Source: Actinacidiphila rubida
GTDB lineage: Bacteria > Actinomycetota > Actinomycetes > Streptomycetales > Streptomycetaceae
Reading direction: 5' to 3'
Length of the DNA stretch: 64,000 bases
NCBI RefSeq assembly: GCF_900110255.1
Contig: NZ_FODD01000010.1
Span: 157,932-221,931, forward strand
Below, piece by piece: positions 51,063 through 58,280 of the stretch. The notes below the pieces were generated by a model that was not told the origin of the DNA, did not search any database, and worked only from the letters and a program-made list of their open reading frames with translations. Each line of letters opens with the position of its first letter. Position 1 is the stretch's first letter. The translations under genes and the position numbers were made by a program.

Positions 51063-51487
51063 CGTCCTCGTCGCAGCCGGTGGAGGAGTCCGACGCGCAG
51101 GAGTCCCCGATCACCGGCAACGGGGACGTGGTGAAGGCCCGCCAGGCGGTACGGGCACTGGCCCAGCAGGCCCGCCTGTCACTGGTCGACCAGACCAAGC
51201 TGGTCACGGCCGCCAGCGAACTGGCCCGCAACACGCTGTCCTACGGCGGCGGCGGGACCATGCGCGTGAGCATCGTCACGCGCGCCGGCACCACCGGGGT
51301 CAAGGCCGTCTTCAGCGACCAGGGCCCCGGCATCCCCGACGTCGACCTCGCGCTGACCGACGGGTGGTCGTCCGGCCGCGGCATGGGCCTGGGGCTCAGT
51401 GGCGCCCGCCGCCTGGCCGACGAGTTCACCCTGGAGTCGGCGCCCGGCCGGGGCACCACGGTGTCGGTCGTCAAGTGGGCACGGTGA
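51059..51487 (+). CDS. rsbT: RsbT serine/threonine kinase
   Basis: The protein has 142 residues. The GHKL N-box VTAASELARNTLSYGGGG, the G1 box FSDQGPGIPDVDLALTDG and the G2 box SSGRGMGLGLSGARRLADEF are complete. It should phosphorylate RsbS and RsbR and, once free, switch on a phosphatase. It starts at GTG overlapping the rsbS stop by 4 bp. Confidence 0.94.
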   Translation: MTSSSQPVEESDAQESPITGNGDVVKARQAVRALAQQARLSLVDQTKLVTAASELARNTLSYGGGGTMRVSIVTRAGTTGVKAVFSDQGPGIPDVDLALTDGWSSGRGMGLGLSGARRLADEFTLESAPGRGTTVSVVKWAR

Positions 51488-52542
51488 ACGCCGCACCGCC
51501 CATGGAGGCGGGCGAGGTCGTGTGGCTGCGGACCGACGAGGCGCTCGCCTCGGCGGGCCGGCGCGCGGCCGCCGAACTGGCCCGGCGGGTGGGCCTGGGC
51601 GAGGACCGCTCGGGCGACCTGGCGCTGGCCGTCACGGAGGCCGCGACCAACCTCCAGCGGCACAGCGTCGACGGGGCCCTCGCACTGCGGGTGGCCGCAC
51701 GCGGCGGGCAGTCCGACGTGGAACTGCTCGCCCTGGACAGCGGTCCGGGCATCGCCGAGCTCTCGGTCGCCCTGCGCGACGGGAGTTCGACCGCCGGCAC
51801 GCTGGGCGTGGGCCTGGGCGCGATCCGGCGCCTGGCGGACGCGTTCGCCATCCACTCGGTGCCGGCGCGCGGCACCGGTCTGTACGCCGGCTTCACCGGG
51901 CCGTCCGTGGCTGCCCCGTCCAGCGTTCCCGCCCGCGTCGAGATCGCCGGGCTCACCCGCCCGATCAGCGGGGAGACCCAGTGCGGCGACACCTGGGCGG
52001 CGCGGGGCGAGCCGTACGGGACCGACACCGACGACGAGCCGTCGGCGGTGATGGTGATGATGTGCGACGGCCTGGGACACGGCCCGCTGGCGGCGCGGGC
52101 GGGCGACGAGGCGCGGATCGCGTTCCGGGAGAGCCGGGCCGGCGATCCCGCCGGCGTACTGGCCGCGATCCACAGCCGGCTGCGCGGCACGCGGGGCGCC
52201 GCGGTCGCGGTGGCCCGGGTCGACCTGGCCACCCGCCGGGTCTCGCTGTGCGGGGCGGGCAACATCGCCGCTCTGGTGATGGGCGACAGCAGCCGGCAGT
52301 CGCTGCTGTCCACCCCGGGCATCGTCGGCCACAACGTCGGCCGCCCGCAGGTCTACGAGGCGGCGCTGCCCCCCGGTGCCGCGCTGGTCCTGCACTCCGA
52401 CGGACTGCGCAGCCGGTGGCAGCCCGGCGACTTCCCCGGACTCCTGGCCGTCGCCCCCGCGCTGATCGCCGGACAGCTGCTGTGGCAGGCCGGCACCCAC
52501 CGCGACGACGCCGCGATCGTCGTGGTCAAGGTGCCGTCGTGA
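51484..52542 (+). CDS. Fused GHKL-ATPase and RsbX/SpoIIE-type phosphatase
   Basis: The protein has 352 residues. An N-terminal RsbW/RsbT-like ATPase domain (AVTEAATNLQRHS, LDSGPGI, GTLGVGLGAIRRL) is fused to a PP2C domain like RsbX. The PP2C part has SGETQCGDTWAARGE, MMCDGLGHGPLAARAGDEAR and VLHSDGLRSRW, ending HRDDAAIVVVKV. B. subtilis RsbX lacks the ATPase part; the fusion would join kinase-like binding and dephosphorylation of RsbS/RsbR in one protein. GTG start overlaps rsbT. Confidence 0.88.
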   Translation: MNAAPPMEAGEVVWLRTDEALASAGRRAAAELARRVGLGEDRSGDLALAVTEAATNLQRHSVDGALALRVAARGGQSDVELLALDSGPGIAELSVALRDGSSTAGTLGVGLGAIRRLADAFAIHSVPARGTGLYAGFTGPSVAAPSSVPARVEIAGLTRPISGETQCGDTWAARGEPYGTDTDDEPSAVMVMMCDGLGHGPLAARAGDEARIAFRESRAGDPAGVLAAIHSRLRGTRGAAVAVARVDLATRRVSLCGAGNIAALVMGDSSRQSLLSTPGIVGHNVGRPQVYEAALPPGAALVLHSDGLRSRWQPGDFPGLLAVAPALIAGQLLWQAGTHRDDAAIVVVKVPS

Positions 52543-54506
52543 CCACGCCCCCCGCGCCGGACCCGGCCTCCCCCCGCGGAGCCGGGCCTTCGGCCCGACG
52601 CCGGCGGCTCGACGTGCTGCGCCGGGCGGTGGCGGGCGAACGCGATCTGCTCGCGCTGCGGCGGGAGGTCCAGGTCGCCTGCCGCGGCCTCGGCATGCCG
52701 GAGACCGACACGGTGCGGCTGGCCACCGTGGTCAGCGAGGTGGGCCGGGGCCTGCTCGCGGCCCCCGGCCTGACCGGCCGCCTGACCCTGGACCGCGCCG
52801 CCGGACGCCCCACCGCCGTCGCGGAGTTCGCCTGGACCGGGGCCGTGCGGCCGGCCGCCGGGACCCTCGCCGCGGCCGAGCGGCTCCTGCACCGGACGGC
52901 GTGGGAGGAAGGGCCGTTTCCCCGAGTCCTCCTGGGGCAGCCGCTACCCGACACACCGGAGTCGTTGGAGCAGCGCGCAGCCGCGGCACGAGAGGAGTTG
53001 AGGGTGCTGAGCCGTGTCAGCGTGGGCGAGGAACTGCGCAGCCAGAACCACGACCTGCTCCAGGCCCTCCAGGAGGCCCGTGCCCAGCAGGAGGAGCTGC
53101 AGCGCCTCAACGACGAACTGGAGCGCACCAACCAGGGCGTCATGGCCCTCTACACCGAGCTGTCGAACGAGTTGGAGACCACCAACAGCGGCGTGGTCGC
53201 GCTCCACGCCGAGCTGGAGGAGACGACCCGGCAGCTCAGCCTGGTCAACGAGGCCAAGACCCGCTTCTGGGCCAACGTCAGCCACGAGCTGCGCTCGCCC
53301 GTCAACGACGTGATCGGCCTCACCCGGCTGCTGATCGCCCCCGGCGCGGACCCGCTGACCGACGAGCAGACCCAGCAGGTGTCCATGATCGCGGCGTCGG
53401 GCAGCACCCTGCTGGCCCTGGTCGAGGAACTGCTCGACGTCGCGAAGGCCGAGTCGGGCCGGCTGGAACCCGAACTGGTCCCGGTCGACCTGCGGATGCT
53501 GCTCCACCAGCTGCGCGGCACGCTCGGCGGCTCGGCGCGCCCCGGGGTGGTCCTGGCCATACCGGCGGACGAGGGCTTCGCCCCGCTCACCACCGACGAG
53601 GTGATGCTCACCCGGATCCTGCGCAACGTGCTGTCCAACAGCCTGAAGTTCACCGAGCACGGCGAGGTGCGGCTGACCGTGGAGCGGCACGACCGGGCCG
53701 GCGGACCGTGGTTCGCCTTCGCCGTCTCCGACACCGGCGTCGGCATCCCGGCGGAAGAACAGGGCCGCGTCTTCGAGGAGTTCTACCAGGTGCGCGGTCC
53801 CCACCAGCGGGCCCGCTCCGGCACCGGCCTCGGGCTGCCCTACGCCCGCCGCCTGACCTCGCTGCTGGGCGGCCGCATGAGCCTGTCCAGCGCGCCGGGC
53901 GCCGGCACCGTGGTGACCGTCGAGATCCCGGCACACCCCCGGCATGAGCCCGCTCCCGCCCAGGACTGGGCGGTGCCCGGCACCGGTGACGGTGCCGCCG
54001 CGGCCCGCACCGCCGGGGACGGGCCCGGGGGCGGCGACGACGAGGGACGACTCCGCTTGCGGTCACTGGTGATCGTCGACGACGACCCGGTCTTCCTGGC
54101 GTCCGTCCGCCCTGTGCTGCGCGAGCTGGCGTCCCTGGTGACCGAGGTCGGCGACAGTGCGCACGCGGTGCGCACGATACGCCGGCTGCAACCCGACGCG
54201 GTGCTGCTGGACCTCAGCATGCCGCCCCCGGACGGTTACCAGCTGCTCGCCGTGCTGGCCGGCGACCCCGTGCTCGCGCGGCTCCCGGTCGTGGTGCTCA
54301 CCGCGGGCGACCGCTCCGAGCTGGACCGGCCCCGCCTGGCCCACGCGCGGGCGGTGCTGGGCAAGACCAACCTGTCCGCGTCCCGGCTCGCCGACGTGAT
54401 CGCGCCGGCGCTCGGCACGGTGCCGCCGCTGCCGCGCCGGCAGGGGCCGCGCCCCGATCGGACCGGCACGGCGCACCCGAACGCCCAGGACGCGGACGGC
54501 GCATGA
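52539..54506 (+). CDS. Hybrid histidine kinase with N-terminal RsbT-like relic
   Basis: The protein has 655 residues. The N-terminal 140 residues look like a degenerate GHKL ATPase (TVRLATVVSEVGRGLLAAPG); the N-box Asn is Gly. A coiled-coil with two similar repeats (TNQGVMALYTEL and TNSGVVALHAEL) follows. HisKA has FWANVSHELRSPVNDVIGL; the ATPase has RNVLSNSLKFTEHG, DTGVGIP and GTGLGLPYARRL. A C-terminal receiver domain has LVIVDDDPVF, LLDLSMPPPDGYQLL and a Lys in LGKTN. It overlaps both neighbours by 4 bp and probably feeds the next protein. Confidence 0.9.
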   Translation: MTTPPAPDPASPRGAGPSARRRRLDVLRRAVAGERDLLALRREVQVACRGLGMPETDTVRLATVVSEVGRGLLAAPGLTGRLTLDRAAGRPTAVAEFAWTGAVRPAAGTLAAAERLLHRTAWEEGPFPRVLLGQPLPDTPESLEQRAAAAREELRVLSRVSVGEELRSQNHDLLQALQEARAQQEELQRLNDELERTNQGVMALYTELSNELETTNSGVVALHAELEETTRQLSLVNEAKTRFWANVSHELRSPVNDVIGLTRLLIAPGADPLTDEQTQQVSMIAASGSTLLALVEELLDVAKAESGRLEPELVPVDLRMLLHQLRGTLGGSARPGVVLAIPADEGFAPLTTDEVMLTRILRNVLSNSLKFTEHGEVRLTVERHDRAGGPWFAFAVSDTGVGIPAEEQGRVFEEFYQVRGPHQRARSGTGLGLPYARRLTSLLGGRMSLSSAPGAGTVVTVEIPAHPRHEPAPAQDWAVPGTGDGAAAARTAGDGPGGGDDEGRLRLRSLVIVDDDPVFLASVRPVLRELASLVTEVGDSAHAVRTIRRLQPDAVLLDLSMPPPDGYQLLAVLAGDPVLARLPVVVLTAGDRSELDRPRLAHARAVLGKTNLSASRLADVIAPALGTVPPLPRRQGPRPDRTGTAHPNAQDADGA

Positions 54507-56104
54507 CATCAGTCCCGCTCGCCGACGGCGGTTCCGCTCTGATCATGCTCGTCGACGACAACCCGACCAACCGCTACGTGCTGGGCACCTACCTGCGCCG
54601 GGCCGGCCACGAGGTGGTCGAGGCCGAGGACGGCGCGGGCGCCCTCGCACTGCTGCGGGACCTTCCCGCACTGCCGGAGACGGCCGTCGTCGACGTCCGG
54701 CTGCCCGACATGACCGGCTTCGAGGTGTGCGAGGCCATCAAGTCCGAGCCGCGCACGGCGGCGTTGCCCGTGATCCACGTGTCCGCCTCCGCGATCAGCA
54801 CCACCGACCGCGCCCAGGGGCTGAACCGCGGCGCCGACGCCTACCTCACCGAGCCGGTGGCGCCCAACGAGCTGATCGCGACCGTCGCCGCCACCCTGCG
54901 GTACGCCCGCGCCCGGAAGCGGGCCGAGACCCTCGCCGCCCGGCTGAGCGAACTCAACCGCGCGACGATGGACTTCTACCGGGCCGAGAACACCGCCGAG
55001 CTGGCCGCCCGCACCGCGCTCGGGGCCACCCGCATCTACGGGGGAGCCGCGGCGGTCGTGGTCCGCAGCGCCGAGGACGCCCCGATCCATGTGCGCAGCA
55101 CCGGTGACGGCGAGACCACGGCGTCCGCCGACGACCCCTCCGAGCGGTTCGGCCGGCAGTTCCTGGGGCGGGCCGGCCAGGCCGGAGCGCCGGTCAGGCT
55201 CGACGTCCTCCCGGCCGCAGAGGTGCCGCTCCCCGCAGTGCCCGCCGATGCCGAGGGCACCGTGGCGGTCGCCTCCGCCCAGGTCAAGGGCACCGGCTCG
55301 GCCGCCAGCGTGCTGGTGCCCGGCAGCGCCCTCCACGGGGACGGCGACGTGCTCAGCCAACTCGCCCACGCCTGCGCGCTCTCGGTGGAGGCGCTGCGCT
55401 CCTACCGCCAGGAGCACACCCTCGCGCTGACCCTCCAGCGCACCTTCCTTCCCGTGTCGCTGCCCCGCACCTCCCTCGCGGACCTGGCCGTCCGCTACCT
55501 GCCGGCCAACAGGACCGCGGAGATCGGCGGCGACTTCTACGAGGCGCTGACGGTTCCCGACGGCCTGCTGCTCGCCGTCGGAGACGTGGCGGGCCACTCC
55601 CTGGACGCCGCGGTGGTGATGGGGGAGCTGCGGCACGCCCTGCGCGCCTACGCGCTGGAGGGCCATGCGCCGGACGGGATCCTGACCCGCCTGGACAACC
55701 TGCTGTACCGGGTCGACGCGACGATGGGGGCCACGGTGTGCGTCGCCGTGCTCGGCGGCGACGGGACGACCCTGCGCATCGCCAACGCCGGCCACCTGCC
55801 TCCGCTGCTGCGCGAGCCGGACGGCACCACCCGCTACGTCACCCGGCACGGCCCGATGCTGGGTCTCCAGCTGCCGCATCCGCCGGCCGAGGAGCTCGCG
55901 GTCCGGCGCGGCTCGCAGATCGTCATGGTCACCGACGGCCTGGTGGAGCGTCGGGGGACGGATCTCGACAGCGACCTGGGCAGGATGGCCGACGTGCTCG
56001 CGGGCGGCCCGGACGACGTCGAGGAGGTCTGCGAACTGATGCTCCGCCACTTCCCGCCGGACGGCCGGGACGACGTGGCGCTGCTGACGGCCCGGATCCG
56101 CTGA
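54503..56104 (+). CDS. Response regulator with SpoIIE-type phosphatase output
   Basis: The protein has 533 residues. A receiver domain (LIMLVDDNPTNRYVLGTYL and VVDVRLPDMTGFEVCEAIKS) has the phospho-acceptor Asp, but the usual Lys of L-x-K-P is Glu in AYLTEPV. A GAF-like region follows (about 150-320). The PP2C domain has EIGGDFYEALTVPDGLLLAV, VAGHSLDAAVVMGELRHAL and TDGLVERRGTDLD, ending RDDVALLTARI. It is likely the partner of the hybrid kinase and the output phosphatase of the operon. Confidence 0.9.
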   Translation: MTSVPLADGGSALIMLVDDNPTNRYVLGTYLRRAGHEVVEAEDGAGALALLRDLPALPETAVVDVRLPDMTGFEVCEAIKSEPRTAALPVIHVSASAISTTDRAQGLNRGADAYLTEPVAPNELIATVAATLRYARARKRAETLAARLSELNRATMDFYRAENTAELAARTALGATRIYGGAAAVVVRSAEDAPIHVRSTGDGETTASADDPSERFGRQFLGRAGQAGAPVRLDVLPAAEVPLPAVPADAEGTVAVASAQVKGTGSAASVLVPGSALHGDGDVLSQLAHACALSVEALRSYRQEHTLALTLQRTFLPVSLPRTSLADLAVRYLPANRTAEIGGDFYEALTVPDGLLLAVGDVAGHSLDAAVVMGELRHALRAYALEGHAPDGILTRLDNLLYRVDATMGATVCVAVLGGDGTTLRIANAGHLPPLLREPDGTTRYVTRHGPMLGLQLPHPPAEELAVRRGSQIVMVTDGLVERRGTDLDSDLGRMADVLAGGPDDVEEVCELMLRHFPPDGRDDVALLTARIR

Positions 56105-56205
56105 GCTCCCGGCATGCCGGCCGCCCGGCGGGCACGCGTCCGGACCCGGATGCCGGCCCACCCGGTCCGGGGCCGGTACGCCTCCTGGCCGTCCGGCGGG
56201 CGCGG

Positions 56206-56481
56206 TCAGCCCGGAACGATGGAGAACGAGCCGTCGAGCGCCGTCTCGGCGTACGGGCCGCTGTCGATGGCCTGCAGGCCGTACGCGGAGAACGACTGGC
56301 CGTTGACGGTGATGCCGCTGAAGTCCTGCTCCTGGAAGGACGGGTAGCTGCCGGCCGGCGACTCGATCACGGCCTCGGCGCTCGCGTCCTGGGCGCCCGG
56401 CGACGCCTGGGTGGTCTTCGACGAGCCCTTGGTGGTGTCCGACAGCGTGAGGCTGTAGGCGCCGCCGCCGTTGCCGACCAC
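56206..56481 (-). pseudogene. C-terminal fragment of a G1 (eqolisin) peptidase
   Basis: These 91 codons encode AYSLTLSDTTKGSS, then DASAEAVIESPAGSYPSF and FSGITVNGQSFSAYGL. This is the second half of glutamic endopeptidases of family G1 and includes the catalytic Glu in AEAVIES. The N-terminal half with the catalytic Gln is missing; the upstream 72 bp before the next gene show no homology. It is probably a relic of a secreted acid protease, truncated at its 5' end. Expression from GTG 56481 is unlikely to give an active enzyme. Confidence 0.7.
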
Positions 56482-56553
56482 GCCCCCGCGGACGTTCGGT
56501 CCACGGGAGCGCGGCCGGGCCGGGCCGGCTCCCTCGTCAGCCGGCCGGTCGCG

Positions 56554-57459
56554 TCACACGTCCAGGGCGACCTCGTCGCGGCGGCCGGTGCCGGTGCCGG
56601 CGGTGGCGTGGGCCGAGTCCTTCGGCGTCGAGGCGCGCTCCGCCGCGGCCACGCGGCGCCAGGCCGGGTTGGTCGCGACGGCGCCGAGCCGGGCGGCACT
56701 CAGCGGCGGTTCGGGGCGGGTCACCGGAGCGCCCTTCTCCGCGGGCGCGTTCCACTCGCTGATCTCGACCAGGGTGCCGTCGGGGGTACGGAAGTCGGCG
56801 ATCCAGTCCTTGGTGTCGGCCCGGTGGTCCGGGTACTCGTAGGTCTTCATGACGGTCAGGACGCCACCGTGGACCTGGGTCTGCGTGCAGGAGTCGCCGG
56901 GAGGCAGGTCGGCCGTGCAGTCGGCCCCGGCCGCGCCGTCGGTCTCCACGATGGCCTCGATCGCGGACGCGCCGTGGCCGTCGTCGAAGACCACGTGGGC
57001 GTAAGGCGGCAGTTCGTCGTCGGTGCCGCGTCCGTCGCGCCCCGAGATGCTGCCGGGCGGCAGCATCGAGGCCAGCAGGTCCTCCATCTGCCGCGCGCTG
57101 ATCGGCCGGGCGCTCGCCGACGTGTCCACCGCGTGCGCGCCGGCCGTGGCCGAACGCGACGGCGCGGAGGCGGCCGTGACGTCGTGCGCCGCGCCCGGCG
57201 CAGCGTGGCCCGAGGCGGTGGCCAGTACACCGCCGGTACCGGCGAGCGCGAGGACGGCCGCGCCCGCGGTGACGACCGCCGCCCGGCGGCGGCGCAGGGT
57301 GCGTCCGCGGGAGTAGCCGGCCGACACCAGCGCCCGGCTGTCGGCGGGCGGGAACCCGTCGGCGGCGCGGTGCAGCGCGTGGAGGAACGCCGCGGCCTCC
57401 ACGGCCTCGTCACGCTCGCCGGACCCGGCGGCGGGGGAGTACTCGGGCTGTTCGGACAT
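56554..57459 (-). CDS. Single-helix membrane protein, probable ECF partner
   Basis: The protein has 301 residues. A cytoplasmic N-terminal 55 residues contain AAFLHALHRAADGFPPADSR. One transmembrane helix follows (RRRRAAVVTAGAAVLALAG). The rest is extracytoplasmic, with a beta-rich region and two cysteines (ADCTADLPPGDSC). The topology fits anti-sigma factors that accompany SigE-family sigma genes in Streptomyces, and such a sigma gene lies upstream on the same strand. Its start lies 16 bp after a tandem-repeat array. Confidence 0.65.
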   Translation of the reverse strand: MSEQPEYSPAAGSGERDEAVEAAAFLHALHRAADGFPPADSRALVSAGYSRGRTLRRRRAAVVTAGAAVLALAGTGGVLATASGHAAPGAAHDVTAASAPSRSATAGAHAVDTSASARPISARQMEDLLASMLPPGSISGRDGRGTDDELPPYAHVVFDDGHGASAIEAIVETDGAAGADCTADLPPGDSCTQTQVHGGVLTVMKTYEYPDHRADTKDWIADFRTPDGTLVEISEWNAPAEKGAPVTRPEPPLSAARLGAVATNPAWRRVAAAERASTPKDSAHATAGTGTGRRDEVALDV

Positions 57460-57474
57460 GGTGGACCACCGTTT

Positions 57475-57502
57475 CGTGAGTCGTGAGTCGTGAGTCGTGA
57501 GT
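57475..57502. repeat. Tandem 7-bp repeats upstream of the membrane protein gene
   Basis: Four perfect copies of CGTGAGT (57475-57502) are followed by diverged copies to about 57560. They start 16 bp upstream of the ATG at 57459, so copy-number changes could alter the leader. A similar 7-bp array occurs at 2224-2285. Confidence 0.75.
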
Positions 57503-57627
57503 GGTGATGCGTGAGTGGTGATGCGTGAATCGTGACTGGTGGGTCGTGAGTGCTGAGTCGCGGCAACGCGTCGCGTGTCGTGGCCGGATCCGGAGCGGAT
57601 CCGGGGCGGGGCGTGGTGCGTGCGCGG

Positions 57628-58140
57628 TCACCCGGTGACGAGATCGACGAGGCCGCAGTCCAGCTCGCCGCGGAGCCGGGCCAGCGCGCGGGTCGTCCGG
57701 GTGCGGACCGCGCCGGGACTGGACTGCAGGACCGCCGCGGTCTCCTCGACGCTGCGGTCCTCCCAGTACCGCAGGACCAGCACGGCCCGGTCCTTGGGTC
57801 CCAGCGCGGCTAACGCCGTGAGCAGGGCGACCCGCAGCGCGGTGTCGCCCGCCGGGTCCGGCGCGGCCCGGTCGGGCAGCACGGCCGCGGGGCTCTCCCG
57901 GCTGCTGCGCCGCCGCTGGTGGGTGAGGAAGGTGCGCACGAGGACCGTCTGCGCGTAGCCGGCCGGGTTGTCGACCCTGTCGATACGACCCCAGACCACG
58001 TACATCCGGCCCAGCGTCTCCTGGACGAGGTCCTCGGCCAGGTGGGTGTCGCCGCCGGACAGCAGGCACGCCGAGCGGAAGAGGTGTCCCGCCCTCGCCA
58101 CCGCGAAATCCCTGTACGCGTCCGCAGCCGCCTTGCGCAT
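57628..58140 (-). CDS. SigE-family ECF sigma factor
   Basis: The protein has 170 residues. Region 2 is RSACLLSGGDTHLAEDLVQE followed by TLGRMYVVW. Region 4 is PKDRAVLVLRYWEDRSVEET then AAVLQSSPGAVRTRT. This is the Streptomyces SigE-like (SACE-type) ECF family with the YWED motif. ATG 58140 is the first good start after GGAGGG. A one-helix membrane protein downstream is the likely regulator, although 168 bp of repeats separate them. Confidence 0.9.
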   Translation of the reverse strand: MRKAAADAYRDFAVARAGHLFRSACLLSGGDTHLAEDLVQETLGRMYVVWGRIDRVDNPAGYAQTVLVRTFLTHQRRRSSRESPAAVLPDRAAPDPAGDTALRVALLTALAALGPKDRAVLVLRYWEDRSVEETAAVLQSSPGAVRTRTTRALARLRGELDCGLVDLVTG

Positions 58141-58280
58141 CCGGCCTCGCCCTCCCCCGTACGCTCCACACTCCAATGACGCGCCGGGGGCCGGAAAACG
58201 TTACGCCCCGGGACCGGCCCGCAGGCCGGGGCCTGGCGGGGGCCGGTCCCGGGACGAGGGACGCGGGTGGGAGCGTCGGG

